64,000 nt of DNA from contig NZ_JAAAKV010000008.1 of the NCBI RefSeq assembly GCF_009905725.1, forward strand, positions 186,001-250,000, in the 5' to 3' direction. The DNA comes from Emticicia sp. CRIBPO. Its GTDB lineage: Bacteria > Bacteroidota > Bacteroidia > Cytophagales > Spirosomataceae. Both the position numbers and the translations under genes were made by a program. Of the stretch, positions 54,210-63,380 are shown in pieces; the stretch's first letter is position 1; every line of letters begins with the position of its first letter. The notes under the pieces were generated by a model, which was not told where the DNA came from, ran no database searches, and saw only the letters and a list, made by a program, of their open reading frames with translations.

Positions 54210-55043
54210 ATGAAAAAAGCTGAAACAAATATTGCACTGATGGCATTGGGTATCCTTTCATTGGTTGCTTCCTGTAAAAATATGAACGATCCTGGTCCTG
54301 TCTTTACAGAAACGAAGATCAGTTTAGCCACCCACCGGCTGGCGTCATTTTCAGTAATAAAAAATTCTAAGTATCTGGTTGTTTTTGAATCCGGATTGGG
54401 CAATGATCATACCGTATGGTCCCAAAAGGCGGTTGCTTCGCAAATAAGTAATGAATTTGATGTGCTCATGTATGACCGGGGAGGGTATGGCCAATCAGAA
54501 AATGGCCCGGGCCCAAGGAACATTGAACGCTTACGAAGTGAACTGGATAGTGTAATCAATCAATTTTCAAACGGAAGAAAGGTCATATTGGTCGGGCACT
54601 CGCTGGGCGGTTTGATCATAAGGGATTATGCAGCAAAGAACCCTCTTAAAACGGCAGCCCTGTTATTTGTTGATCCCTCGCACGAATTTTATAACCGTCC
54701 TTCCCAGGCTGAGGAAGATATGCTTTTTGAGGCTTCCAAAAAAGCCTATGGTGTAAATTTCGGAGGGACACTCGAGGCCAGGGAATTAATAGAAGACATC
54801 CAATACGTAAGCAAATTGCCCCCTTTGCCAAACATACCCGTAATTGTGCTGACCAGCATGCAGGTGGATGCTGCGAATCCGGCGTCAGCCAGGCAAACCT
54901 GGTTTAATGCTCATGAATTATTAAAAAATGGTGTAAGTGATTTCACACATGTCTCCACCAAAAAATCGGGACACTTTATCATGATTGAGGAACCTGAACT
55001 GGTCCTTGAAAATTTCAAATCATTGGTTTCAAAATTGCCTTAG
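54210..55043 (+). CDS. Alpha/beta hydrolase lipoprotein
   Basis: 277 residues. The N-terminus is a lipoprotein signal with Cys22 in SLVASCKNM. The alpha/beta hydrolase fold follows: VVFESGLGNDHTVW, DVLMYDRGGYGQSENGPG, the nucleophile Ser in ILVGHSLGGLIIRD, and a late His in KKSGHFIMIEEPELV. An Asp in PVIVLTSMQVDAANP may be the acid. Likely an exported esterase or peptidase; the substrate is unknown. Confidence 0.85.
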   Translation: MKKAETNIALMALGILSLVASCKNMNDPGPVFTETKISLATHRLASFSVIKNSKYLVVFESGLGNDHTVWSQKAVASQISNEFDVLMYDRGGYGQSENGPGPRNIERLRSELDSVINQFSNGRKVILVGHSLGGLIIRDYAAKNPLKTAALLFVDPSHEFYNRPSQAEEDMLFEASKKAYGVNFGGTLEARELIEDIQYVSKLPPLPNIPVIVLTSMQVDAANPASARQTWFNAHELLKNGVSDFTHVSTKKSGHFIMIEEPELVLENFKSLVSKLP

Positions 55044-55144
55044 AGATTACTTTCTTATTTTGCCCGCCCCAACACCATCTTACAAAAGCAGGAATCTGTG
55101 CCTGTAGTGTCAATAGTTTTTACCAAAAGAATAGAAGCATTCAG

Positions 55145-55161
55145 AACCCTCAATGAGGGTT
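55145..55161. repeat. Short hairpin upstream of the tRNA terminator
   Basis: AACCCTC (55145-55151), three-base loop, GAGGGTT (55155-55161). A perfect stem, but no T-run on either side, so a terminator role is unlikely. Confidence 0.4.
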
Positions 55162-55202
55162 TGTATCGATTGAACAGGGAATAAATGAAGGAATCAGCCA
55201 AT

Positions 55203-55233
55203 AAAAAAGCCCGGAATTGCTTCCGGGCTTTTT
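55203..55233 (-). terminator. Terminator of the tRNA-Ser gene
   Basis: AAAAGCCCGGAA (55205-55216), loop TTGC, TTCCGGGCTTTT (55221-55232): a 12-base perfect stem. On the minus strand it directly follows the tRNA and ends in T-rich DNA. Confidence 0.85.
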
Positions 55234-55234
55234 G

Positions 55235-55319
55235 CAGAGAGAGAGGGATTCGAACCCCCGGACCTTTGACAGTCAACGGTTTTCAAGACCGCCGCATTCG
55301 ACCGCTCTGCCATCTCTCT
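55235..55319 (-). tRNA. tRNA-Ser(UGA)
   Basis: On the minus strand a complete cloverleaf of about 85 bases. Acceptor stem AGAGAGA / TCTCTCT, position 8-9 TG, D-arm GCAGAGCGGTCGAATGC, anticodon arm GCGGTCTTGAAAACCGT with anticodon TGA, a long variable arm typical of tRNA-Ser, and T-arm with GGTTCGAATCC. Discriminator G; CCA is not encoded. It reads UCN serine codons. Confidence 0.95.
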
Positions 55320-55670
55320 AATTCGCTAACAGTATATCGTTCTCGAAATGTGGGTGCAAAGATACCCGCATATTTTTATAATGTCAAGTAAATATTGAAA
55401 GTTTTTTAATAGTTTTTCTGAGTACACTCAGAATCAGATGTCTACGTCATGAAATTTATTTTTATTTCCTGTAATCCTTAGTTAAAAACGCTCCGATAAT
55501 CAGGGAAGGCCGTTTTTGTGATTTCCTTTTCTGCATTCCGGTTAATTAATGTAAACCGGGGATGTGAAGGGCAGGTTCGAAGAAATCTCCGCATTACAAA
55601 AGTAACTCCGCTCTTTTTTTATAGTTTTGTATTCAGATTCATAAACGGAAGTCTAAAACAGAGGACAGGT
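55320..55670. other. 351-base intergenic region
   Basis: AT-rich gap between the tRNA and the pterin dehydratase gene. Only the -7 box at 55622-55629 is recognised. No further gene was found. Confidence 0.45.
55622..55629 (+). promoter_or_regulatory. -7 box for the pterin dehydratase gene
   Basis: TAGTTTTG, an exact TAnnTTTG match, 41 bases before ATG 55671. No -33 TTTG at the usual distance. Confidence 0.45.
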
Positions 55671-55904
55671 ATGTGGCAAATTGAAGAAAATAAATTGGTT
55701 AAGGAATTTACATTCAAAGATTTTAAGGCGGCTTTTGCTTTCATGACAAAAGTGGCTGAAATTGCAGAAGCACTTGACCACCATCCTGAGTGGTCAAATG
55801 TCTACAATAAGGTTTTAATTAAATTATGCACGCACAGTGCCGGAGATAAAATTACTGTAAAAGACGAGGAATTAGCATCAAAGATTGATTTATTAGTAGC
55901 TTAA
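55671..55904 (+). CDS. 4a-hydroxytetrahydrobiopterin dehydratase
   Basis: 77 residues from ATG 55671 (MWQIEENKLVKEFTF). The longer frame upstream lacks domain features and would pass through the -7 box. FKDFKAAFAFMTKVAEIAEALDHHPEWSNVYNKV, shortened to its AEALDHHPEW active-site core with two His and Pro-Glu-Trp, is the pterin-carbinolamine dehydratase signature. It recycles the pterin cofactor of aromatic amino acid hydroxylases; no hydroxylase is nearby. Confidence 0.88.
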   Translation: MWQIEENKLVKEFTFKDFKAAFAFMTKVAEIAEALDHHPEWSNVYNKVLIKLCTHSAGDKITVKDEELASKIDLLVA

Positions 55905-56325
55905 TGTTGATAACTTGTTGATAATCAGTTGGGTTGCGATTAATTCACTTTTCAGGATTATTTTCTCCCGATTTGTTGCTTTTCAAGCTTGATTATTACT
56001 AAATTTTTAGTTTTAAAATGTCTTGAAATTGATTATTAATCAGAATATCAGCAGGTTATAAACAAATTTTCTTAACGATCATTGGTGGACCTCGGACGGT
56101 TTCTCAAAGAGATCAGGTAACTTTTCGGAAACTCAGGCTCTTTCTGACTTTTTAATTTTGAGGAAATTAAAATAGAACCCAGCAGGACAATGAAAATTAA
56201 AATAGCCATCTTTATAGTTTAGTTTTTGTTAGAGATGCGTTAATATATTAACTATTAGTCATTTAAGGAAGTAGAATAAAGTATTTTTATTGTATTTTTT
56301 TTATAAAAGTCTTAAAATCGGATAT
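55905..56325. other. 421-base gap with a possible small minus-strand gene
   Basis: The only feature I see is the 45-codon reading frame 56072-56209 on the minus strand. The rest is AT-rich with no clear promoter, terminator or RNA. Confidence 0.4.
56072..56209 (-). CDS. Candidate 45-residue single-span membrane protein
   Basis: From ATG 56209 the frame encodes a hydrophobic first half (AILIFIVLLGSILISS) and a basic, polar second half (KLKSQKEPEFPK and LRNRPRSTNDR), ending TAA at 56074-56072. The shape is that of a small single-span membrane protein with a cytoplasmic tail. No exact -7 box is seen upstream, and no homolog is recognised. It could also be chance in AT-rich DNA. Confidence 0.35.
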   Translation of the reverse strand: MAILIFIVLLGSILISSKLKSQKEPEFPKSYLISLRNRPRSTNDR

Positions 56326-57018
56326 ATGGCTCTCATTCTTGTACCAACACCTATCGGAAACCTTCAGGATATTACCCTGAGAGCCCTGGAAGAACTAAAA
56401 AGTGCGGATATTATCCTGGCCGAGGATACACGTACGACCGGTTTTCTGCTCAAACATTTTTCGATTTCCAAGCCATTGCAAAGTCACCATATATTTAATG
56501 AACATGGGACATTAAAAAAGATCATTGACCAGATCAAATCGGGAAAAAAGATTGTGCTGGTTTCGGATGCTGGCACTCCCGCCATCTCTGACCCGGGATA
56601 TCTTCTCGTCCGGGAATGTATCAGTCACGGCATTGATGTAAACTGCCTGCCCGGGCCTACGGCCTTTGTGCCGGCATTGGTCAATTCGGGCCTGCCGACC
56701 GATTCGTTTGTTTTTGAAGGTTTTTTGCCCGTCAAAAAAGGAAGGCAAACCAAACTGACGGAGTTGTCTGAAGAAAAACGTACCATGATATTTTATGAGT
56801 CGCCTCACAGGCTGCTCAAAACGCTCCAGAATTTTATAGAATATTTCGGAAGTGACCGCAAAGCAGCGGTATGCAGGGAGCTTACAAAAATGTTTGAAGA
56901 GACGGTCAGGGGTGAATTATCCGAAATTCTTGCTAATTTTACAGATCGTACCGTTAAAGGTGAAATAGTCATTGTTGTTGAAGGTAAAAATTCAAAAAAG
57001 AAAAATGAAGTTAGTTGA
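56326..57018 (+). CDS. rsmI: 16S rRNA 2'-O-ribose C1402 methyltransferase
   Basis: 230 residues from ATG 56326 (MALILVPTPIGNLQDIT), the conserved RsmI start. AEDTRTTGFLLKHF, LVSDAGTPAISDPGYLLV, LPGPTAFVPALVNSGLP and FYESPHRLLKTL follow. It methylates C1402 of 16S rRNA. fabG begins before its stop with a 14-base overlap. Confidence 0.95.
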   Translation: MALILVPTPIGNLQDITLRALEELKSADIILAEDTRTTGFLLKHFSISKPLQSHHIFNEHGTLKKIIDQIKSGKKIVLVSDAGTPAISDPGYLLVRECISHGIDVNCLPGPTAFVPALVNSGLPTDSFVFEGFLPVKKGRQTKLTELSEEKRTMIFYESPHRLLKTLQNFIEYFGSDRKAAVCRELTKMFEETVRGELSEILANFTDRTVKGEIVIVVEGKNSKKKNEVS

Positions 57019-57751
57019 TCAAAAGAATGTTTTAATTACCGGAGCCTCAAGAGGTATCGGAAGAGCAATTGCAGAAGAATTTGCTAAAAACGGAGCTAAT
57101 GTAGCTTTCACTTATCTGTCGAGTGTTGAAAAAGGCCAGGCTCTTGAAAAAGAGTTGTCTTCATACGGCACTAAAATCAAAGGATACCAATCGGATGCTT
57201 CTGACTATAAAGCTGCTGAAGAACTGGTTAATGCTGTGGTAGCTGATTTTGGTACCGTAGATATATTGATTAATAATGCAGGGGTAACCAAAGATACGCT
57301 GCTGATGAGAATGAGCGAGGAGCAGTGGGATGATGTGTTGAGGATCAACCTGAAATCTGTCTTTAACCTGACAAAAGCGGTTACAAAACCTATGATGAAA
57401 GCTAAATCAGGCTCAATCATCAACATCACCTCCGTAGTAGGATTGATGGGCAATGCAGGTCAGGCCAACTATTCTGCCTCAAAAGCCGGTATCCTGGGTT
57501 TTACCAAGTCAGTGGCCAAAGAACTGGGCTCACGTAACATCCGTTCGAACGCCGTCGCTCCTGGTTTTATCGAAACTGAAATGACCGGAGAACTGAACGA
57601 AGAACAACTGAAAGAATGGACAAAATCTATTCCGCTGAAAAGGGCAGGGCAGGGCTTGGACATTGCCAATGCATGTCTTTATCTGGCCTCCGACCTATCG
57701 GCCTACGTTACCGGACAGACGCTGGTGGTAGATGGCGGAATGCTGATGTAA
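57005..57751 (+). CDS. fabG: 3-oxoacyl-ACP reductase
   Basis: 248 residues from ATG 57005 (MKLVDQKNVLITGASRGIG). Short-chain dehydrogenase with the NADPH loop TGASRGIG (12-19), NNAG, catalytic Ser in IINITSVVG, and YSASKAG with Tyr and Lys; VDGGMLM ends it as in FabG. It reduces 3-oxoacyl-ACP in fatty acid synthesis. It overlaps rsmI by 14 bases, so the two are cotranscribed. Confidence 0.93.
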   Translation: MKLVDQKNVLITGASRGIGRAIAEEFAKNGANVAFTYLSSVEKGQALEKELSSYGTKIKGYQSDASDYKAAEELVNAVVADFGTVDILINNAGVTKDTLLMRMSEEQWDDVLRINLKSVFNLTKAVTKPMMKAKSGSIINITSVVGLMGNAGQANYSASKAGILGFTKSVAKELGSRNIRSNAVAPGFIETEMTGELNEEQLKEWTKSIPLKRAGQGLDIANACLYLASDLSAYVTGQTLVVDGGMLM

Positions 57752-57860
57752 TATTATTTTTTTTCTGAGTGAAAGATTGGAAGTGGCTGTGATCCAGTTT
57801 TTTGTTTTATTGTCGTTATAAGAGGAAGAGGCCATATTTGTGTTTAATTCATCATACTAT

Positions 57861-59957
57861 ATGAAACCAGAATTGATTTTTCAATCTTCTCCGTTATATA
57901 TTCTGATTTGCGTTTTAGTTGGCTTAGGCTATGCTTTTTTGCTGTACCAGAAAAAAACAACACTCACAAAGAAACAAAATCTTATACTTGGTGCCGGCAG
58001 GACTGTTCTTGCCGGCATTATTGCGTTTTTATTGCTTAATCCCCTGATTAAGACTTTTAACACGATGATCATCAAGCCGAAAGTCGTGATCGCCGTTGAT
58101 AATTCCCGGTCAATGGCCTTTCCGGGCAAAAAAGCCGCAGATGATCTTTTTTCACAACTGACAGCATTGGTCAATGACCTTAAAGACAAAGGACTGGATG
58201 TAGACATCCGTGATTTTGTTTCTGAAGACCTGAACCCTGAGAATTTGCAGGGACAGGTTAAATTTGATGTCACAAACACCAACTTATCCCATTTAATTTC
58301 TGAAATTAAAACGAACTACGAAGGTCAAAACCTGACCGACCTGGTTTTGATTTCTGACGGAATCATCAACAAGGGCGTTTCTCCCAACTTCCAGAAGTAC
58401 AATTTTAAAATACATACGGCCGGCTTTGGTGACAGCACACAGCACAGAGACGTGGCTATTGAAGGAATTACGGCCAATAAACTGGCATACCTCGGCAATA
58501 AGTTCAGGGTCAACGCTGATGTCAGTTCCCATTTATTTGCAGGGAAAAGTACCACTGTAAACATCAAAAGCAGTGAAGGGGCTGTTCTGGCCCGTCAGAC
58601 GATCAACTTTACAAGCAATGACGATTTCCATGCCATCTCATTTGAACTGAACGCTGATAAAATCGGCAAACAGCTTTATACCATTGAAGTGGTGCCTGTG
58701 GCCGGAGAGTTTTCTTCGAGAAACAACTACAGGGAAGTGATCATTGATGTGGTTAACGGCAAGGAAAAGATATTGCTCGTGGCTTTTGCCCCGCATCCTG
58801 ATATCAAAGCTATCAAAAGCATCATTGAAAAAAACGACCTTTTTGACCTGCAGATAAAGGTTTTACAATCTGACGATATCAACACGATCGGAACGGAACC
58901 TTTTGACCTGCTGATTCTGCACCAGTTGCCTGATGTTTACGGCACTTCGAATAACCTGGTGAACAGCCTTCTGGCCAAACAGAAACCTGTCTTGTTTATT
59001 CTCGGGTCTAAGGTGAATGTTCAGAGCTTCAATATGATGCAGGAAGTTGTCAGTATCAATTCGCCACTCAACAGGCTGGATAAAGTGACCGGAACGCAGG
59101 ATGTCAACTTTAACCTCTTCAATTCTTCTGATGAAACAAGAAGGATTCTGGATAAACTGCCTCCTGTTTTAGTACCTTTTGGTGAATATAAACTGTTTCC
59201 GGGAGCAGAGACGATATTGCTGCAAAAGGTGGGTAATATTCCTACCGGAAGACCGCTTCTGGCTGTCAATGTGAACTCCAAAAGGAAATCCGGGGTGTTT
59301 TCAGGCGAAGGCATCTGGCAGTGGAGAATGGAAGAGTATGCCCTGACTGACAAGCAGGAGATCATAGATGACCTGATCACGAAAACACTTCAGCTGATCT
59401 CGATTAAGGACGATAAAAGAAAACTGAGGGTTTATCCGGTCAATGAAAGCTTCGGGATCGATCAGAAGGTAGTCCTTGAAAATGAAGCTTATAATGCATT
59501 GTTTGAGAAAATATACGATCTTAAAATTAACCTGGTGCTGAAAAGCAACCGCAGCCAGGAAAAGGTATATTCTTACCAGCTTACTAATGAAAACTCAAAG
59601 TTTGAGATTTCCAATCTTACGCCGGGCCTGTATTCTTATAAGGCTTCAGCTACGATCTTAGGAAAAGAAGAAACGGCAGAAGGGCAATTCCTGGTAACGG
59701 AATCTGACATTGAAAGCCTCAATTCCAAAGCAGATTTTGACCTGCTTAAGACGCTGAGCAGCCAGAACAACGGCAAGTTTGTGACGGCTAAGGATCTTGC
59801 TACCCTCAGGAACTTTATTGACAAGACCAACACGCCTGATAAAGTGATCAGCTCTGAAGAACTGAAAGAAATGATCAATCTGAAATGGCTTCTTCCTTTG
59901 CTTATATTGCTGGTTACTGTTGAGTGGGTACTGAGAAAGTATCTCGGAACTTATTAA
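57861..59957 (+). CDS. VWA-domain membrane protein (BatA/BatB-like surroundings not present)
   Basis: 698 residues from ATG 57861 (MKPELIFQSSPLYIL); a GTG at 57840 is the alternative. Two N-terminal hydrophobic segments (YILICVLVGLGYAFLLY and GIIAFLLLNPL) precede a von Willebrand A domain with the MIDAS VVIAVDNSRSM (Asp-x-Ser-x-Ser) and LVLISDGIINKG. The middle has Ig-like and class I amidotransferase-like stretches, and the end is a single span (WLLPLLILLVTVEWVL). The layout is known in Bacteroidota proteins of unknown role, often linked to aerotolerance or surface function. Confidence 0.8.
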   Translation: MKPELIFQSSPLYILICVLVGLGYAFLLYQKKTTLTKKQNLILGAGRTVLAGIIAFLLLNPLIKTFNTMIIKPKVVIAVDNSRSMAFPGKKAADDLFSQLTALVNDLKDKGLDVDIRDFVSEDLNPENLQGQVKFDVTNTNLSHLISEIKTNYEGQNLTDLVLISDGIINKGVSPNFQKYNFKIHTAGFGDSTQHRDVAIEGITANKLAYLGNKFRVNADVSSHLFAGKSTTVNIKSSEGAVLARQTINFTSNDDFHAISFELNADKIGKQLYTIEVVPVAGEFSSRNNYREVIIDVVNGKEKILLVAFAPHPDIKAIKSIIEKNDLFDLQIKVLQSDDINTIGTEPFDLLILHQLPDVYGTSNNLVNSLLAKQKPVLFILGSKVNVQSFNMMQEVVSINSPLNRLDKVTGTQDVNFNLFNSSDETRRILDKLPPVLVPFGEYKLFPGAETILLQKVGNIPTGRPLLAVNVNSKRKSGVFSGEGIWQWRMEEYALTDKQEIIDDLITKTLQLISIKDDKRKLRVYPVNESFGIDQKVVLENEAYNALFEKIYDLKINLVLKSNRSQEKVYSYQLTNENSKFEISNLTPGLYSYKASATILGKEETAEGQFLVTESDIESLNSKADFDLLKTLSSQNNGKFVTAKDLATLRNFIDKTNTPDKVISSEELKEMINLKWLLPLLILLVTVEWVLRKYLGTY

Positions 59958-59988
59958 AAAAGCTCCACCCGGATAAGGCGAAGCTTTT
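59955..59988. terminator. Bidirectional terminator between the VWA and oxoamine synthase genes
   Basis: AAGCTCCACC (59960-59969) pairs with GGCGAAGCTT (59977-59986) with two G-U pairs, loop of seven, flanked by an A-run and by TTTT. Confidence 0.65.
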
Positions 59989-60010
59989 GAATGTTTTGTA
60001 TTGGTTATAA

Positions 60011-61291
60011 TTAATATGTCTCTTTAGGCACCCTTACTTTGGGAGCAAAAGCCTTTCTGACCTCTTCACGGTCAAATTTACCCTCGCTTTCCATTTTGGT
60101 GATAAAATCAGACAGGAATACCAGCAGGCTGTCAATATCCTCGATGCTGACGTGATTGGTGACTGTGATTCTCAGACCTGTGTTTTTAAGCGGAACGCTT
60201 GGGAACGAAGCAATATCTACAAAGAAACCGGCCTCAATCAGGGCTGTGGTGAACATAATTCCGTTTTCGATTGAACCTACGCCTATAAAGAAGATAGGAG
60301 TGAGGTACTCTCCGATCAGCGGGATGTTCAGCTGCCTGGACCTCTTGATGAAATACTCTATTCTCTGTTTAATGGCCAGCTGCCTGTCTCCGAAATCCGG
60401 TCTCAGGTGGATTTCCACTGATTTAAGAGCTGAAACAATGGTCGAAGGGTGCATTGGGCCTGAGAAAACCATTGTGCTGCCACAGTTTTTAATGGTTTCC
60501 TTGATTTTCCGGTCAGGATAAACCATCACCGCACCACCTACGCCCGCTCCTTTGGAAAGTGAAGCTCCGAGGAACAGTTTCTCGTGGTATTTGATCTGGC
60601 TCAGAACATAACCGGAGCCTTTGGGTCCTGCCCAGCTCATGCCATGGGCATCGTCAACATACACATGAAGTTGCTCATATTTATTCATCAGGTATTCCAG
60701 TTCTTTCATGGGGGCACCATCGCCAAACATAGAATAGACACCGTCAATCATGTACCAGATGTTACGGTGTTTGTCTTTCAGCTGGTTAATTTTTTCTTCC
60801 AGAAGATCAAGCTGGCTGTGCCGCAGGAATTCTACATGAGTACCTTCTGATTTGCAAAGGGCGACGGCAGTCTGCACACACTGGTGCACAAACACGTCCA
60901 TGATGATGGCGTCCTTTCTGTCAACCAGGATCGGCAAATTTGAAATATGGCCCAGCGTGGTAGTGGGGCATATGTTTACGGGCCTTTCAAAAATCTTTTC
61001 GAATTGTTCTTCCAGCTGCTCATTCAGGTCAAGGCCTATAAACGATCTGGAAGAAGAGAAAAAAGTGCCGTAACGCCTGATGGCATCAATGGCTGCATCC
61101 TGGATTTCCGGATTTATTTCTAAACCAAGATAACTGCAATTCCCGAAAAAAATAACCTCTTTTCCGCTGTTTACAGTGACAGTTCTGCCATTGAGTTGCT
61201 GATCTGTTACTCTTGCTTTAAAAATACCAAGTTTCTGGCCAGTGTTGAAAGTGTCATTGACCCACTCTAATTTTTTTGGAATTTGAAACAT
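60011..61291 (-). CDS. Alpha-oxoamine synthase family PLP enzyme
   Basis: 426 residues. Fold type I PLP enzyme: NCSYLGLEINPE, FSSSRSFIGL, MDVFVHQCVQTA (His-Gln-Cys where many members have His-Ala-Ser), VYSMFGDGAP, HVYVDDAHGMSWAG with the PLP Asp and His, and FLGASLSKGAGVGG with the PLP lysine. It joins an amino acid to an acyl-CoA or acyl-ACP with loss of CO2. Serine palmitoyltransferase, KBL, BioF and sulfonolipid (cysteate) synthases share this fold. Capnoid sulfonolipids are known in Cytophagales, so a sphingolipid or sulfonolipid role is possible, but not decided by the sequence. Confidence 0.8.
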   Translation of the reverse strand: MFQIPKKLEWVNDTFNTGQKLGIFKARVTDQQLNGRTVTVNSGKEVIFFGNCSYLGLEINPEIQDAAIDAIRRYGTFFSSSRSFIGLDLNEQLEEQFEKIFERPVNICPTTTLGHISNLPILVDRKDAIIMDVFVHQCVQTAVALCKSEGTHVEFLRHSQLDLLEEKINQLKDKHRNIWYMIDGVYSMFGDGAPMKELEYLMNKYEQLHVYVDDAHGMSWAGPKGSGYVLSQIKYHEKLFLGASLSKGAGVGGAVMVYPDRKIKETIKNCGSTMVFSGPMHPSTIVSALKSVEIHLRPDFGDRQLAIKQRIEYFIKRSRQLNIPLIGEYLTPIFFIGVGSIENGIMFTTALIEAGFFVDIASFPSVPLKNTGLRITVTNHVSIEDIDSLLVFLSDFITKMESEGKFDREEVRKAFAPKVRVPKETY

Positions 61292-61563
61292 TGTTAAGTA
61301 GTATTTTTATTTTTTTGATAGAAATATGAGCATCAGAAAATACCGCAATAGATGTACCAAAAAAATAGTTGGTGTTAAAAAAAGATTTAATTAGAAAAAA
61401 AATGCAATAATAATTCCTTTTTAATATAGATATTAACTAATAAGAGAAATAATTTATACTTATCGTTTTTCCTGTTTTTTTGTGCTTTTCTTTATAATTT
61501 TACATAACTTTTACAGTTATACTGAGTGAAAAAGCATTATCGAATTATTTGAAATTTTATTGA

Positions 61564-62961
61564 ATGAAACCAGGATTTAAAGGATTTTTACTGCTCTTAG
61601 TTGCCCCCCTTAGTTTGTTTGCTCAGAAAGAGCCCGATTTAAAGGTTGAAGAAACATATACCGAAAAAGTCTTGAAATTTGAACGAAAACCCTCGATTAT
61701 CAGCCTGCCGCTCGACATTTCCATTGAGGATATCCAGGCCCAGATTAATAAAGGTTTACCTGAGTTGATTTATGAAGATGCCAGTTTTGAAGACAACAAA
61801 AATGACGACTTCAAAGTCAAAGTCTGGAGGAAGGGCAATCTTGTTTTTACCTCATTAAAAAATGACGTTTTCAGTTACGAAGTGCCTTTGAAAATCTGGG
61901 CACAAAAAAGAGTTTCGGCATTGGGCTATTCCCAGACACCGGCCACTACTTTTGAAATGAAACTGAGGTTTACTTCCCGGTTTTTTATCGGGCAGGACTG
62001 GTCTCTGAATACCCAGACCACGCCGAACGGTTATGAGTGGATCTCTAAACCTGTGTTGAAAGTTGGCTACGTCGATATTCCCCTGTCGCCGATTGTCGGA
62101 AAGCTCATTGACAATAACCACGCGTCTTTTGCGAAACAGATAGACCAGGTGATTAAGGAAAACTACTCGCTGAAGCCCTACCTGATTGATGCCTGGAATA
62201 TGGCTAAAAAGCCTTTCCTGGCCTCTGAGGAATACCACACCTGGGTGAAGGTTGAGCCGGTAGACATCTTTTTGACGCCGCTTAAAACCGTAGGGCAGGA
62301 TCTTAAAACCACCATCGGGTTTAAGGTTTTTGTAGAAACCATCGTCGGAAAGGAGCCGGAGGCCCCCAAACCGGTCACGCAGATACCGCTTTTGAAGACC
62401 GTCGATCAGATACCGGAAGTGTTTGAAGTTTCTCTTTTTAATGTGATTTCATACGAAGAGGCCACCAGGATCAGCAAAACCATGTTTGAAGGTCAGACTT
62501 TTGAATTCAGAAAAGGGAAGTATAAGATCAGCATAACGGATATGTCTATTTATGGCAGTAAGGAATACCTGGTTATAGAGGTTCAGACCAAGGGAAACCT
62601 GAAGGGCACGATTTATCTGAAAGGGATCCCCAAATATGATCCGGTAAGCAGGCAGGTAGTGCTGACCCAGACAGAACTTGACATTAAGTCCAAGAGTTTC
62701 CTGGTGAAGGCCGCCAGCTGGTTACTGGAAGGCACCCTGGAGAAAAAGGTGGAAAAAGACTTCGGATTGCCGATGGATGATATCATTAAATTTGCCAAAG
62801 CAAGTGTGGAAAGCACCATCAATACAGAGTTCAGCAAAGGCGTAAAAATGAGCGGGGTGATCACAGAAGTGGTGCCCGGTGAGGTACAGGTAAGCGAAGA
62901 AGGCATCCTGGCCATTGTGAACTCAAAAGCGAAAGTGCAGTTAAAAGTGAAAGGTTTGTAA
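61564..62961 (+). CDS. DUF4403 family secreted protein
   Basis: 465 residues with a signal peptide (KPGFKGFLLLLVAPLSLFAQ). SIISLPLDISIEDIQAQINKG is the DUF4403 start, IPLSPIVGKLID and GTIYLKGIPKYDPVSRQVVL later elements. Long alternating beta structure suggests a lipid-binding (TULIP-like) fold. Role unknown. A 272-base AT-rich gap lies upstream with no clear box. The RNase P RNA gene follows. Confidence 0.82.
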   Translation: MKPGFKGFLLLLVAPLSLFAQKEPDLKVEETYTEKVLKFERKPSIISLPLDISIEDIQAQINKGLPELIYEDASFEDNKNDDFKVKVWRKGNLVFTSLKNDVFSYEVPLKIWAQKRVSALGYSQTPATTFEMKLRFTSRFFIGQDWSLNTQTTPNGYEWISKPVLKVGYVDIPLSPIVGKLIDNNHASFAKQIDQVIKENYSLKPYLIDAWNMAKKPFLASEEYHTWVKVEPVDIFLTPLKTVGQDLKTTIGFKVFVETIVGKEPEAPKPVTQIPLLKTVDQIPEVFEVSLFNVISYEEATRISKTMFEGQTFEFRKGKYKISITDMSIYGSKEYLVIEVQTKGNLKGTIYLKGIPKYDPVSRQVVLTQTELDIKSKSFLVKAASWLLEGTLEKKVEKDFGLPMDDIIKFAKASVESTINTEFSKGVKMSGVITEVVPGEVQVSEEGILAIVNSKAKVQLKVKGL

Positions 62962-62970
62962 AAAATAGCG

Positions 62971-62978
62971 TAGTTTTG
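62971..62978 (+). promoter_or_regulatory. -7 box for rnpB
   Basis: TAGTTTTG, an exact TAnnTTTG match ending five bases before the inferred RNA 5' end at about 62984, which agrees with a start site just downstream. Confidence 0.65.
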
Positions 62979-62983
62979 TAGCA

Positions 62984-63337
62984 GAAATAAGCCATCTTAT
63001 CGCTTCCCGGCAACGGGGGGAGGAAAGTCCGGACAGCGAAGAGCATCATGCTACCTAACGGGTAGGGACAGCGTTGGCGACGATACTGTTACAGCCAGTG
63101 CCACAGAAAATATACCGCCGTGAGCAATCAGGGTAAGGGTGAAATGGTGGGGTAAGAGCCCACCGGTTTGCCAGCAATGGCAGATGCAGGGTAAACCTCA
63201 TGAGCTGAAAGACCAAATATACCGGCGTTTAAGGGTTGCTCGCCCCAGCCGGAGGGTAGGTTGATAGAGGTACCGGGCGACCGGTATCCCAGATAAATGA
63301 TAAGTGAAATACAGAATTCGGCTTATAGGCTTATTTC
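62984..63337 (+). ncRNA. rnpB: RNase P RNA, bacterial class A
   Basis: About 354 bases. The ends GAAATAAGCC (62984-62993) and GGCTTATTTC (63328-63337) pair to form helix P1. The conserved GAGGAAAGTCCGGAC near 63019, ACAGAA-type conserved segments and the late ACAGAATTCGGCTTATAGG near 63311 mark the catalytic core of RNase P RNA, which trims 5' leaders of tRNAs together with RnpA. It lies just upstream of rpsP. Confidence 0.95.
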
Positions 63338-63380
63338 TATTTTTATGGTATTAAAGCTTTTTTATATCGTAGATTGTTTG

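Noticed and set aside
55145-55161. Hairpin proposed as a terminator of the hydrolase gene
   Set aside because: It lacks a T-run and is over 100 bases past the stop.
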